Below are positions 29,700 to 40,383 of a stretch of DNA of 48,167 nucleotides, one piece after another. Positions within the stretch are counted from its first letter, which is position 1. Each line of letters opens with the position of its first letter. The position numbers and the translations under genes are program-made. Below the pieces are notes generated by a model, which saw only the letters and a list, made by a program, of their open reading frames with translations, was not told where the DNA came from and searched no databases. Source of the stretch: Candidatus Falkowiibacteriota bacterium (GTDB lineage: Bacteria; Patescibacteriota; Patescibacteriia; Patescibacteriales; UBA12465); assembly GCA_003554785.1 (NCBI GenBank), contig PWHG01000069.1, positions 1 through 48,167 on the forward strand, given 5' to 3'.

Positions 29700-32600
29700 A
29701 TGAGCGACTTAAAATCAATTGACGACTTAATTAGCCCTTCTTCAGATAAAGAAAATGATCCGGTTAATAAGTTTGCTAAAAAACAAAAAGAAATTAAGTT
29801 AAAAGCAATTGAAAAAGAAACTAAAAAGAAAGCTAAGTCTATTGGAATGCCATACATTAACTTAGTTGGTTTTCCTATTAGCCCGGAAGCAATTTCTTTG
29901 ATTGATGAAAAAAAAGCTAAAAAAATTCAAGCAGTCTGCTTTTTCTATGATGGAAAAAATTTACGCCTAGCTTGTATTGAACCAACCAAAGAAGTAATCG
30001 AAACTTTAGAAAAACTCAAGAAAAAATATTACTGTCAAGCTAAGCTATATTTAATTACAAAAAACAGCTTTGATTACGCACTAGAAATTTATAAGTCAGT
30101 TCCTAAAATTAAAAAAACTAAAGGCGGAGTAGAGATTAAAGAAAAAGACTTAGAAAAATTTAAACATGAAATAAGTGATTTTAGAAAATTAGATGAAAAA
30201 ATTAGTAAAGTTAATATCTCAGATATTGTCACATTACTTTTAGCAACAGCCATTAAAATAAAAGCTAGTGATGTTCATATTGAATCAGAAGAGAAAAAGG
30301 TAGCAATTCGTTTTCGTGTTGATGGCGTTTTACAAGAAGCCGCTAAGATTGATAAATCACAGTGGAAAAAAATTATTTCACGCATGAAAATGTTAGCTAA
30401 GGTAAAGATAAACATAGAAGACACTCCTCAAGATGGTCGCTATACTATATTTTTAAAAGACAGAAAAATAGATGTTCGCTCTTCCTTTCTACCTACCGCC
30501 TATGGAGAAAGTGTAGTTATGCGTCTACTTGACTCTGATTCCGTAGCCTTAGATTTAAAGGATTTAGGTTTGCGAAAAGAAATGTTAAATATATTAGAAG
30601 CGGAAATAAAAAAACCCAATGGATTAATTTTGGCCACTGGACCAACCGGGTCTGGTAAAACTACAACTCTTTATGCTATTTTAAAAAAACTTCATCACCC
30701 AGATACAAAAATTATTACCCTAGAAGATCCAATTGAATATCAGATAGAAGGTATAAATCAAAGTCAGGTAGATAAATCTAGTGAATATGATTTTGCTCAA
30801 GGCTTAAAGTCAGTTCTGCGACAAGACCCTGATATAGTTTTAGTTGGCGAAATTCGTGACAAAGAAACTGCCCAAACTTCAGTTCAAGCCTCTTTAACGG
30901 GTCACCTGGTATTATCAACTCTTCACACCAATGATGCAGCTGGAGTGATTCCAAGGATGATAGATATTGGTGTAAAGCCATATTTTTTAGTGCCTTCAAT
31001 TAATACAATTATTGGACAAAGACTGGCTAGAAAACTGTGTCCTAAATGTAGAGTAGAGCATGTTTTAGATGAGGAGGAAAAAGAAAAAGTCAAAAAAATA
31101 TTAGCGGTTATTTCTCCAAAGGCCAAGGTTGATGTTCCCTCAGAGCTACCAACAATTTATAAAGCCGGGAAGGGCTGTGAAAATTGTAATGGCTTAAAAT
31201 ATAAAGACAGGGTTGGACTTTATGAAATATTTACTATGGATGAAAAAATTAAGCAATTAACTTTTGATAAAGCCCCTTCTTTTAAAATTTTAAAACAAGC
31301 TATTGAAAACGGTCTAATTACTATGCTTCAAGACGGTATTTTGAAATGTCTTGACGGCCTAAGTTCTCTTGAGGAAGTTTATAGAGTAGTTGGTAATTTT
31401 GACTATATTGATGATCTCTATGAAAATGTAATTTCTCAAACTATTGGTCGTGGTATAAAGCTGGAAAAAGGAGAATATCAAAAGGCACAAGAAATTGGAA
31501 AAAATATTAATCAAATAAAAAGTGAAGATTTAGATAAAACAGCACCTAATGAATTAATTAATTTAATTTTAAGTTTAGCGGTTATAAATCGTGCTGGTGA
31601 TATTCATATTGAACCAGCAGAAAAAGAAGTCAAAGTTCGCTTTAGAATTGATGGCGTAATGCATGATATTTTAACTATCTCTAAAACTGCCTTTTTGCCA
31701 GTTATCTCTGAAATTAAAATTCTAGCTGGCTTTGCCACAAATGTAAAAAAAGCTACCTTAGATGGACGCTTTAGTATCTATGCACCTGATAATAAAATAG
31801 ATTGTCGCTTATCAATAATTGCTGGTGGTTACGGAGAAACGATTGTTATTCGTCTGCTGGACAATACCATGGTATCTATGGGGTTAGAATCTTTAGGTGT
31901 CACCTCAGTAGCCAAAAAATCTCTTGACAAGGCAATAAATAAGACCAAGGGAATAATTATCACTTCTGGTCCCACTGGATCTGGAAAAACTACTACCCTG
32001 TATGGAATTTTAAAAAAATTAAATAAATCTGATAATAAAATAATTACAATCGAAGATCCAATCGAATACAATTTGCCAGGAGTAATTCAAACCCAAATTG
32101 ATAAAGAAAATGATTATACTTTTGCTTCTGCTATGCGCTCACTTCTAAGACAAAATCCAAACATAATTATGATTGGTGAAATTCGTGACCAGGAAACCGC
32201 TAAGATTGCAACTGAAGCTGCCATGACAGGACATCTAGTACTATCAACCATTCACGCCAATAGCGCTGCCGGAGCCATTTCTCGTTTAGCTGGTTTAGAT
32301 ATTGATCGCTCCAGTCTAGCTAACTCTCTTGAGTTTTCTGTTGGACAACGTCTAGTTAGAAAGCTTTGTCCTGATTGTAAAAAAGAAACAGAAATTGATA
32401 AGGACCAAGAAAAAATTGTTAAAAAAGAATTAGATAATATAAAAAACCCTGAACCTGAAATAGAAATTCCTAACAAATTAGTATTTTATAAACCAGTTGG
32501 TTGCCCAAAATGTAGCCAGTTAGGTTTCAGTGGTAGACTTGGTATATATGAAACCATTTTAAGTCATCCAGAAATTCAAAAAATAATGCAAAAAGAAAAA

Positions 32601-32723
32601 GTTACCGATGAGGAGATTAGCCAGGTTGCCAGTAGTCAAGGAGAACTAAATATTATGCAAGATGGAATACTAAAAGCTTTAAATGGAGAAACTAGTTTAG
32701 ATGAAATATTAAGAGTAATATAA
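29700..32723 (+). CDS. Tandem-duplicated PilB/GspE-type secretion ATPase (two complete ATPase modules, 1007 aa)
   Basis: Two Walker A motifs (ATGPTGSGKTTTLYAILKKL, TSGPTGSGKTTTLYGILKKL), two Walker B regions (VLVGEIRDKETA, IMIGEIRDQETA), two tetracysteine modules. Confidence 0.93.
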   Translation: MSDLKSIDDLISPSSDKENDPVNKFAKKQKEIKLKAIEKETKKKAKSIGMPYINLVGFPISPEAISLIDEKKAKKIQAVCFFYDGKNLRLACIEPTKEVIETLEKLKKKYYCQAKLYLITKNSFDYALEIYKSVPKIKKTKGGVEIKEKDLEKFKHEISDFRKLDEKISKVNISDIVTLLLATAIKIKASDVHIESEEKKVAIRFRVDGVLQEAAKIDKSQWKKIISRMKMLAKVKINIEDTPQDGRYTIFLKDRKIDVRSSFLPTAYGESVVMRLLDSDSVALDLKDLGLRKEMLNILEAEIKKPNGLILATGPTGSGKTTTLYAILKKLHHPDTKIITLEDPIEYQIEGINQSQVDKSSEYDFAQGLKSVLRQDPDIVLVGEIRDKETAQTSVQASLTGHLVLSTLHTNDAAGVIPRMIDIGVKPYFLVPSINTIIGQRLARKLCPKCRVEHVLDEEEKEKVKKILAVISPKAKVDVPSELPTIYKAGKGCENCNGLKYKDRVGLYEIFTMDEKIKQLTFDKAPSFKILKQAIENGLITMLQDGILKCLDGLSSLEEVYRVVGNFDYIDDLYENVISQTIGRGIKLEKGEYQKAQEIGKNINQIKSEDLDKTAPNELINLILSLAVINRAGDIHIEPAEKEVKVRFRIDGVMHDILTISKTAFLPVISEIKILAGFATNVKKATLDGRFSIYAPDNKIDCRLSIIAGGYGETIVIRLLDNTMVSMGLESLGVTSVAKKSLDKAINKTKGIIITSGPTGSGKTTTLYGILKKLNKSDNKIITIEDPIEYNLPGVIQTQIDKENDYTFASAMRSLLRQNPNIIMIGEIRDQETAKIATEAAMTGHLVLSTIHANSAAGAISRLAGLDIDRSSLANSLEFSVGQRLVRKLCPDCKKETEIDKDQEKIVKKELDNIKNPEPEIEIPNKLVFYKPVGCPKCSQLGFSGRLGIYETILSHPEIQKIMQKEKVTDEEISQVASSQGELNIMQDGILKALNGETSLDEILRVI

Positions 32724-32728
32724 ATATT

Positions 32729-33304
32729 ATGTTAGACAAAAATTTAGCTAAAGACTTAAAAAAACAATACTTTCAAAAAGAAAAGGAAAGACGACAAATA
32801 ATAAGGCTTGCCAATGAAGTTTTGTTTATTGCCAAAAAAACCATCTTTGCCCTGCACCGTGAAAATATTGATGAATCACAAGAAAAAATACTTGAAATGA
32901 ACAGCAAAATACAAAACTTGGAAAAACAATTTGGCTACACCAGACTACAAAGCGAAGGCGCCTATCAAGCAGCTCTAGAGGAATATGTTGAAGCTATTTG
33001 CTTTAAAGCTGTTTTAGATAATAAGAAAATAAAAAAAGTAAAGGATGTAAAATTAAACCACGTTAGCTATATTGGTGGTTTATGTGACTTAATTGGTGAA
33101 ATGGTTCGCCTGGCTACCAATCAAGCAGCTAAAGGAAATTTTGAATTAGTTCCTCGCCTTAAAAAACAAGCTGAAGATATTATGTCAGAGCTTTTAGAAT
33201 TTGATTTTACTGGGTATTTGCGTACCAAATATGATCAAGCCAGGGGACATTTGCGAAAACTTGAACAAATTCATTATGACTTAAAATTAAGAGATAAAGA
33301 GTAA
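32729..33304 (+). CDS. Translin/TRAX-superfamily protein
   Basis: REKxRR..ANEVLFIAKKTIFALHR, YQAALEEYVEAICF, GGLCDLIGEMVRLA, RTKYDQARGHLRKLEQIHYDL. Confidence 0.85.
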   Translation: MLDKNLAKDLKKQYFQKEKERRQIIRLANEVLFIAKKTIFALHRENIDESQEKILEMNSKIQNLEKQFGYTRLQSEGAYQAALEEYVEAICFKAVLDNKKIKKVKDVKLNHVSYIGGLCDLIGEMVRLATNQAAKGNFELVPRLKKQAEDIMSELLEFDFTGYLRTKYDQARGHLRKLEQIHYDLKLRDKE

Positions 33305-33306
33305 TT

Positions 33307-33753
33307 ATGATAATCGCAATTTTTTCCGACTTGCATGACAATTTAAAAAACTGGAAAAAGTTAAATAAGTTTCTAAAAGAAAAAGATATTAAAACCCTTC
33401 TTTTTGCCGGTGATTTAACTAAACAATCCACTTTCAAGCAAATAAAAAAAGATTTTCAACACGAAATCTTTTTTGTTTCCGGCAATGCTGATCTTTTTGT
33501 AAGCAAAGAACTACCTGAATCAAGAATTATTGAAATTAAAAATACAAAAATTGCCATTAGTCATTTTTCATCAAATTTTAAAAAGGAAAACAATGATTAT
33601 GATTTTTGTTTTTACGGTCATACCCATAAACCTTGGATAAAAAAGCATAAAAATACTTACCTTGTTAATCCAGGAAGTCTAAATGATAATAATTTTTCTA
33701 GCTTTGCTCTGCTGGATGTTAAAAATAAATATATTAATTTACAAAAACTATGA
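33307..33753 (+). CDS. YfcE/MJ0936-type calcineurin-like phosphodiesterase
   Basis: IAIFSDLHDNLKNW, FAGDLT, VSGNADLF, FYGHTHKPW, VNPGSL. Confidence 0.9.
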   Translation: MIIAIFSDLHDNLKNWKKLNKFLKEKDIKTLLFAGDLTKQSTFKQIKKDFQHEIFFVSGNADLFVSKELPESRIIEIKNTKIAISHFSSNFKKENNDYDFCFYGHTHKPWIKKHKNTYLVNPGSLNDNNFSSFALLDVKNKYINLQKL

Positions 33754-34532
33754 AAAAATCAATCTATCTATCAAGTATTGAACCAATAATAAAAAAAGCT
33801 GGGCAAGCAGCTTTAAAAAAATGGTATAAATTTGATCGTCAAAACTCTATTTTAAAAGGTGAAAAAGACTTAGTTACTAAAGTTGATATTGAAACGGAAA
33901 AATATTTAATAAAAGAAATCAAAAAATCATTTCCCAGTCACGGTTTTTTAGCTGAAGAATCTGGCAAACAAAATTTTTCAGCTTCCCATGTTTGGTTTAT
34001 TGACCCAATCGACGGCACAACTAATTTCACTATTCACAATCCACTGTGGTCTATTTCAATTGCTTTGGCTAAAGATAAAGACATTATCTTTGGAGCAATT
34101 TATTATCCTTTTCTTGATGAACTTTTCTGGGCGGAAAAAGGAAAAGGTGCTTATTTAAATCAGAAGAAAATTAATCTAGATAAAAAGCTTAATCCTAAAA
34201 AACAAATTCACACTTATTGTCATGGCAGTGGTTTAAAAGCAAAAAAACAAGCAATTAAATACTACAAACTACAAAAATTAAATTCTCTAGATTGTCGTCA
34301 GTTGGGAAGTGCAGCGATTGAATGCTCATATGTTGCTTGTGGTCGAGTGGACTCATTAGTTATCCCAGGCGTTAATTCTTGGGATGTTGCTGCTGGTGCT
34401 TTAATCGCCAAAGAAGCAGGCGCTAAAGTCCTAGATTTTTCCGGAAAGAACTGGAGCTTAAATAGCCAAGATATTTTACTTTGTCATCCAAAGCTTAAAA
34501 AAGATATATTGAGTGTTTTACAGAAATTATAA
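33750..34532 (+). CDS. Inositol monophosphatase family protein
   Basis: [49 protein letters not shown]. Confidence 0.93.
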   Translation: MKKSIYLSSIEPIIKKAGQAALKKWYKFDRQNSILKGEKDLVTKVDIETEKYLIKEIKKSFPSHGFLAEESGKQNFSASHVWFIDPIDGTTNFTIHNPLWSISIALAKDKDIIFGAIYYPFLDELFWAEKGKGAYLNQKKINLDKKLNPKKQIHTYCHGSGLKAKKQAIKYYKLQKLNSLDCRQLGSAAIECSYVACGRVDSLVIPGVNSWDVAAGALIAKEAGAKVLDFSGKNWSLNSQDILLCHPKLKKDILSVLQKL

Positions 34533-36995
34533 AAATATTTCTTTTAGATAATAGGCGGTATAGCTATTTTTATTTTTACTTACCTGACTAGGAGTTCCAC
34601 TAGCAACTAGTTTACCACCTCTTTTGCCTCCACCTGGTCCTAAATCTATAATCCAATCAACGGATTTAATAACCTCTAAATTGTGTTCAATTACTAAAAC
34701 CGTATTTCCTTGATCAACTAATAAGTTTAAAACGTCAAGGAGTTTTTTTATATCATAAAAATGCAAACCAGTGGTTGGTTCATCTAAAATATAGAGTGTT
34801 TTTCCGGTTGAACGTCTTGAAAGTTCAGTCGCTAATTTAATTCTTTGCGCCTCTCCACCCGAAAAAGTATTGGCTGCTTGGCCAAGCTTAATATAGCCAA
34901 GACCAACCTGTTTTAAGGTTAAAAGTTTTTGGCGAAGAGCATCTTGGTTTTTAAAAACCTCTAAAGCCTCGTTAATAGTTAATTCCAATATTTCATAAAT
35001 ATTTTTATCCTTATACTTTACCTCCAATATCTTATCCTTAAATCTTTTCCCTTGGCAAAACTCACATTTTAAATAAATATCGGACAGAAATTGCATTTCT
35101 ACTTTAACTAGCCCATCACCAGCACAATGCTCACATCTTCCTCCGTTGACATTAAATGAAAAATGGCCCGGTCTTAAGTTTTTTAATTTAGACTCAGGTA
35201 GTTGAGCAAATAAATCACGGATATAACTAAAAGCTCCAGTATAGGTGACTGGATTGGATCTTGGACTACGACCAATTGGTGACTGGTCAATTGCTATGAC
35301 TTTATTAATATTTTCTACTCCTTCTATTTTTTTATGTTTTCCTGGAACTGCTTTAGCTCGATTAAATTTCTTATTTAAATATTTTGCTAAAATATCAGTC
35401 ATCAATGAAGATTTTCCTGAACCGGAGACACCAGTAATTGCCACCAATTTTGATAAAGGAATATCAACATCAATATTGTCTAAATTATTTTCACTAGCTC
35501 CCTTAATACTAATTTTTTTATAATTACCTTGACGATATTTTTCCTTTTTAGGAATAGTTAACTTATGAGACAAATATTGGCCAGTAATTGACAATGGGGA
35601 CTTTAAAATATCTTTAGTTTCTCCTGAAAAAACTAATTTTCCTCCGGCTTTTCCTGCTTTAGGACCAATATCAACTAAATGATCAGCGGCTCTTATAATT
35701 GCTTCATCATGCTCAACCACAATAACCGTGTTTCCTTTATCTCTTAAGTTTTTAAGAATTTCAATTAATTTTTCATTATCTTTTTGATGTAAACCAATTG
35801 ACGGCTCATCTAAAACGTAGATAACTCCACTTAGTCCTACCCCAACTTGAGATGCTAGGCGTATTCTTTGAGCTTCACCACCGGACAAACTACTAGCTGA
35901 CCTGTCAATTGCTAGATAATCTAAACCAACCATTTCTAAATACCCTAATTTTTTAATAATTTCTACAATTATTGGCTTAACAATTAAATAATTAGTATTG
36001 TTTTGGTTTTTCTTTAAATAGTTATTGAGCTCAAAAATTAAATCATTAACTGATGAGTGACTAAATTCAAAAATATTTTTATTAGCAAATTTTACCGCTA
36101 GATATTGAGCCTTTAGACGCCTTCCTTGGCAAGCTTCACAATCAACCATTTTTAAATATTTATTAATTTCTTGGCGAACAAAACTTGATTTTGTTTCCTG
36201 ATATTTATTAATTAAATATAGTGACAGCCCTGGCCATTTCTTGTCGCCCTCTAAAATTAGATTTTTAGATTCTTTATTTAAAATCTTAAGAGGGGTGTTT
36301 AGAGAAATTTCGTGACGATTAGCTAAAAGCTCTATTTCCTCTAAAACTTTTTTCTGGCCACCGAGGTTAATTTTAAACAGTGGTTTTATAGCCCCTTCAT
36401 TTATACTTAATTTTTCATTAAAAACTAAAGTTTCATCAACTTTTATATCTTTACCCAATCCAGCGCATCTACTACAGGCTCCGAAGTTAGAGTTAAATGA
36501 AAAATTTCTTGGTTCCATTGCCGACATTTTAAAATCACAAGACAAACATTTAAAAGCAACTTGTTCTTCCTTCTTTTTTTTGCTGGTTTTTTTGGTAGCT
36601 AGTTTTTTTAATTTTTTCTGACAATTTGGGCAATATGGTGCTCCGGCTTTGGAAAACAAAAGACGAAAATGATCATATATTTCTGTAATTGTTCCCACAG
36701 TTGATCTGGGGTTGCTACCAATAGTTCTTTGATCAATGGCAATTGCTGGTGAAAGACCGTCTATATAATCAAATTCTGCTCTACCTGTTAAACCAACAAA
36801 TTGTTGAGCATATGAAGATAATGACTCAACATAACGTCTTTGACCTTCAGAATAAATTGTATCAAAAGCTAGAGAAGATTTTCCTGATCCTGACAATCCA
36901 GTTATTACAATTAGTTTATTGCGAGGTAAGTCAACATCAATATTGTCTAAATTATTTGTCCTTGCACCTTTAATGCTAATATATTTTTTATCCAT
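34527..36995 (-). CDS. uvrA: UvrA-family ABC ATPase, apparently lacking the UvrB-binding domain
   Basis: [91 protein letters not shown]. Confidence 0.93.
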   Translation of the reverse strand: MDKKYISIKGARTNNLDNIDVDLPRNKLIVITGLSGSGKSSLAFDTIYSEGQRRYVESLSSYAQQFVGLTGRAEFDYIDGLSPAIAIDQRTIGSNPRSTVGTITEIYDHFRLLFSKAGAPYCPNCQKKLKKLATKKTSKKKKEEQVAFKCLSCDFKMSAMEPRNFSFNSNFGACSRCAGLGKDIKVDETLVFNEKLSINEGAIKPLFKINLGGQKKVLEEIELLANRHEISLNTPLKILNKESKNLILEGDKKWPGLSLYLINKYQETKSSFVRQEINKYLKMVDCEACQGRRLKAQYLAVKFANKNIFEFSHSSVNDLIFELNNYLKKNQNNTNYLIVKPIIVEIIKKLGYLEMVGLDYLAIDRSASSLSGGEAQRIRLASQVGVGLSGVIYVLDEPSIGLHQKDNEKLIEILKNLRDKGNTVIVVEHDEAIIRAADHLVDIGPKAGKAGGKLVFSGETKDILKSPLSITGQYLSHKLTIPKKEKYRQGNYKKISIKGASENNLDNIDVDIPLSKLVAITGVSGSGKSSLMTDILAKYLNKKFNRAKAVPGKHKKIEGVENINKVIAIDQSPIGRSPRSNPVTYTGAFSYIRDLFAQLPESKLKNLRPGHFSFNVNGGRCEHCAGDGLVKVEMQFLSDIYLKCEFCQGKRFKDKILEVKYKDKNIYEILELTINEALEVFKNQDALRQKLLTLKQVGLGYIKLGQAANTFSGGEAQRIKLATELSRRSTGKTLYILDEPTTGLHFYDIKKLLDVLNLLVDQGNTVLVIEHNLEVIKSVDWIIDLGPGGGKRGGKLVASGTPSQVSKNKNSYTAYYLKEIFL

Positions 36996-37035
36996 AAAAA
37001 TTAAAATTAATAGCCATTATTATAGCGCAATATTT

Positions 37036-37061
37036 GAAAAAAAACAAGGCTAGCAAGCCCT
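37036..37061 (-). terminator. Terminator for the PLD/patatin pair
   Basis: Minus strand AGGGCT-TGCT-AGCCTTGTTTTTTTT. Confidence 0.65.
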
Positions 37062-37083
37062 GATTTTATTTTGTAAATTTTAA

Positions 37084-38121
37084 CTAAATTACTGGATAAA
37101 AAATTCGCAAGAAAAAAATTGAAATTCTATCTCTTATTGACGGAATTTTTTTCTTGAGATTTAATTCTTGAGAAAGTTTTTTCCACTTATTAATAATTTT
37201 CAACAAATCATCAACCAGAGCTTTTTGTGTAAAAAAGACTCCAGCTTCAACATTGGTATTAAATGATAATATATCTAGATTTTGTGAGCCAATTAATGCT
37301 TCTCTGTCATCTATTACCATTAATTTTGAATGGTTCATATTTTTAGCAAAATATATCTTTACTCCAACTGCAGATAAACGACAAGCATTTAAATAATTTA
37401 TTCGGTTCAATGATTTAACATCTGTATCTTTGGGAATAATTATCTCAACTTTAACACCTCGATTAACAGCCGCAATTAAGAGAATAATTAACCATCTAGG
37501 TGGAATAAAATAAGGAGTTAATAGTTTTATACTATATTTAGCTGAACTAATTTTTTCTCTGTAATAATTATTTAATTGAAACACTCCGGTTGTTTGTTTC
37601 CAGTTATCAATTACCCAAGATTTTATTTTTCTTGGCAGAGTTTTTTTATGATGTCTTAGAATTGATGATTTTTTACCACCACATCGCCAGTATGAGCGAG
37701 CAAAAGATTTAATTATAGGCTTTACAATACTACCAGATAATCTAATTTGAAGATCATGCCAGGCTCTAATTTTATTTTTAATATTTACTCCTCCTAAAAA
37801 AGCTATTTTATTATCAACAATAATAATTTTTCGATGATTTCTTCTTAGCCAATGACTAAAATATAGAAATTCTACCCCCGACTCTCTCAATTCTTTTACC
37901 ACTGAGTTTTTTAAATAATAACTACCGTAAGCATCAACAATTACAACTACCTCTAAACCTGCCCTAGCTTTTTCCTCTAGGGCACCGACAAAATTATGGG
38001 TATTTTTAGTGTCATCTAAAAAAATAAACATTTCAATATATATTGAATGTTTAGCTTTTTTTATTGCGCTTAAGGTTCCATCCCAAGCTTTTTGTGAGGT
38101 CGTATAAAATCGATACTTCAT
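37084..38121 (-). CDS. Phospholipase D/cardiolipin synthase-like protein
   Basis: Two HKD-type motifs: RNHRKIIIVDNKIAFLGGVNI and NHSKLMVIDDREALIGSQNLD. Confidence 0.9.
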   Translation of the reverse strand: MKYRFYTTSQKAWDGTLSAIKKAKHSIYIEMFIFLDDTKNTHNFVGALEEKARAGLEVVVIVDAYGSYYLKNSVVKELRESGVEFLYFSHWLRRNHRKIIIVDNKIAFLGGVNIKNKIRAWHDLQIRLSGSIVKPIIKSFARSYWRCGGKKSSILRHHKKTLPRKIKSWVIDNWKQTTGVFQLNNYYREKISSAKYSIKLLTPYFIPPRWLIILLIAAVNRGVKVEIIIPKDTDVKSLNRINYLNACRLSAVGVKIYFAKNMNHSKLMVIDDREALIGSQNLDILSFNTNVEAGVFFTQKALVDDLLKIINKWKKLSQELNLKKKIPSIRDRISIFFLRIFYPVI

Positions 38122-38915
38122 ATCATTTTTTTAATTTCCTTTAAATTGGCTTTAGTATGTTTTTCGCCAATAGAAATTGCCTCCAGGGCTAATTTTTTTG
38201 AAAATACTGCCTTTAGTCCGGCTTCTATAACTTGTTTGGAAACATCAGGATTGATATGTATATCAGCATCTTTAGCTTTTTGTTGAGTATAATTATAAAG
38301 TAATATTCTAACTGAACGAAGAGCAATATGGGCTAAGTTAAATCTTTTATCATTAAATTCATGTTTGTGATATATATTGGAGGCAATTACAACATCAGCT
38401 CCTGCAGTTTTTAAAATATTTATAGGCAAAGGTTCAACAAGGGCTCCATCAACTAAAATCTTATTTTTATGTTTTATTGAATTAAATATCAAAGGCACTG
38501 CACAGCTAGCTTGAACTGCTAATTTTATTGAACCACTTTTAAAAACCATTGTCTCTCCATTTTTTAAATTAGTACTAACTATTTGCAAAGGAATTTTACA
38601 GTCAGAAAACTTTGCTTGACCGAAAATTGGTTCTAAATGTTTAGAAATTTTATTTTGACTCAAAATTCCTTTATATGAACTTTTATCTATAAATTGAAAA
38701 ATATTTCTTTTTCCTAGAGAATTAACTTTATCCAACAATGTATCAACCTCCTTGTTTAAACTATAATATGCAGCAATTAAAGAACCAATAGAGGATCCAG
38801 AAATATAGTCTATTTTTATATCATTTTCACGAAGCACTTTTAATACTCCTATATGAGCAAAACCACGAAAACCACCACTACCTAAAGCTAAACCAACTTT
38901 TTTTCTTTTTTTCAT
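38118..38915 (-). CDS. Patatin-like phospholipase (RssA-like)
   Basis: GLALGSGGFRGFAHIGVLKVL, GSSIGS nucleophile elbow, DGALVEPLP; overlaps the PLD start. Confidence 0.92.
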   Translation of the reverse strand: MKKRKKVGLALGSGGFRGFAHIGVLKVLRENDIKIDYISGSSIGSLIAAYYSLNKEVDTLLDKVNSLGKRNIFQFIDKSSYKGILSQNKISKHLEPIFGQAKFSDCKIPLQIVSTNLKNGETMVFKSGSIKLAVQASCAVPLIFNSIKHKNKILVDGALVEPLPINILKTAGADVVIASNIYHKHEFNDKRFNLAHIALRSVRILLYNYTQQKAKDADIHINPDVSKQVIEAGLKAVFSKKLALEAISIGEKHTKANLKEIKKMI

Positions 38916-38986
38916 ATTTTAAATCTTATTTACTATTATTATAACATTTTTTTAAATAAATAATCCACTTAAATTAAATAATACTC

Positions 38987-39024
38987 TTTACAAATATTTT
39001 TTAAAGAAGTATACTATTAATAGT
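38987..39024 (+). promoter_or_regulatory. Promoter TTTACA-N17-TATACT with overlapping palindrome ACTATTAATAGT (AbiEi operator candidate)
   Basis: TTTACA 38987-38992, TATACT 39010-39015, palindrome 39013-39024, AbiEi ATG at 39046. Confidence 0.6.
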
Positions 39025-39045
39025 TTAATTCATTTTTTTTATAAT

Positions 39046-39672
39046 ATGATAAAAAAACTAAATCGTCTTAAAGTAATAAAAAAATTAAAATCATTAAACA
39101 TTTTGATGTTTTCGCCAAGAGAGTTTCAAGATATTTTTGGTGTTTCAAAAAATACTGCATCTGTTTTTTTAACTAATAATGTAAAAAATGATGTTTTTAT
39201 TAAATTGCGCAACGGTTTTTATATATTAAAGGATGATCAGCCTTCATTATATAAAATTGCTAATAGATTATATAGGCCTTCATATATCTCCCTAGAATCA
39301 GCTTTATCTTTTTATAATATTATTCCAGAAACAGTTTATAGTATTACCTCAGTTAGCCCAAAGGCTACAAGAGAATTTGAATCTGAAATTGGTATTTTTA
39401 GTTATAAAAAAATAAAAAAACAAGTTTTTACTGGTTATGAGCTAAAGGACTTTCACGGAGAAAAAATTTTTATAGCTGAAGCTGAAAAAGCTTTATCTGA
39501 TTATTTATATTTTGTTGATTTAAATCTAATCTCTTTAAACGATAGATTAAATTTAAAAAATATTAATAAAAAGAAATTAATCTCATATATATCAATTTAT
39601 AAAAGAAAGTCATTAAAAGATTTAATAGATAAAATTTATGTTGAATATAAAAAGCCTCGAAAAATATACTAA
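39046..39672 (+). CDS. AbiEi-like antitoxin (type IV toxin-antitoxin)
   Basis: N-terminal wHTH (FSPREFQDIFGVSKNTASVFLTN..GFYIL), YRPSYISLESALSFYNIIPETVYSITSVSPKATREFE. Confidence 0.88.
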   Translation: MIKKLNRLKVIKKLKSLNILMFSPREFQDIFGVSKNTASVFLTNNVKNDVFIKLRNGFYILKDDQPSLYKIANRLYRPSYISLESALSFYNIIPETVYSITSVSPKATREFESEIGIFSYKKIKKQVFTGYELKDFHGEKIFIAEAEKALSDYLYFVDLNLISLNDRLNLKNINKKKLISYISIYKRKSLKDLIDKIYVEYKKPRKIY

Positions 39673-40363
39673 TCAATTTCAAACCAGTCTTGATAATATT
39701 ATACGAGAATATTGCCAGCATTTATTTTTGTCATACCTATATCAAGAACCTGGTTCTGAAAAACTGTTATTTAAAGGTGGAACTGCCCTGCGAATTGTTT
39801 TTCAAAGCCCCCGTTTTTCTGAAGATTTAGACTTCACGGGCTTTAATATTAAATACAATGAAATTGAAAAACTCATTACTAACACTTTAACGAATTTAGA
39901 GAAAAATGGATTAATAGTTGATATTGAAGAAAGCAAAAAAACTAGTGGTGGTTATTTGGCAAACATACTTTTAAAAATAGAAAAAAGAAGCACTAAAATT
40001 CAAATAGAAATATCTTTAAGAAAGAGAAAAAAAATAAAAGGCACAAGGGAAATGATTCATAATAATTTTATCCCTGCCTATACTCTAATTCATTTACCTA
40101 CAAAATATTTAATAGAAGAAAAAATTAAGGCTCTGTTTAATAGAAAAAAACCACGTGATTTTTTTGATTACTATTTTTTGCTTTCTGCTAATTACTCATC
40201 AGTAAAAAATAAAGAAAATCTGAAGAAAGTCATTTTTTTACTAGAAAATAATAAAATTAATTTTAATAATGAAATTCGAAATTTTCTACCAGTTAGTCAA
40301 GCTAGACACATGAAAAATTTTAAACAAATGTTAATAGATAAAATAAAAAATTATTTAATCTAA
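39638..40363 (+). CDS. AbiEii/AbiGii-family nucleotidyltransferase toxin
   Basis: LLFKGGTALRIVFQSPRFSEDLDFTGF; EEKIKALFNRKKPRDFFDYYFLL; start overlaps the antitoxin. Confidence 0.92.
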   Translation: MLNIKSLEKYTNQFQTSLDNIIREYCQHLFLSYLYQEPGSEKLLFKGGTALRIVFQSPRFSEDLDFTGFNIKYNEIEKLITNTLTNLEKNGLIVDIEESKKTSGGYLANILLKIEKRSTKIQIEISLRKRKKIKGTREMIHNNFIPAYTLIHLPTKYLIEEKIKALFNRKKPRDFFDYYFLLSANYSSVKNKENLKKVIFLLENNKINFNNEIRNFLPVSQARHMKNFKQMLIDKIKNYLI

Positions 40364-40383
40364 TATCTACCTGAACTTTTTTA

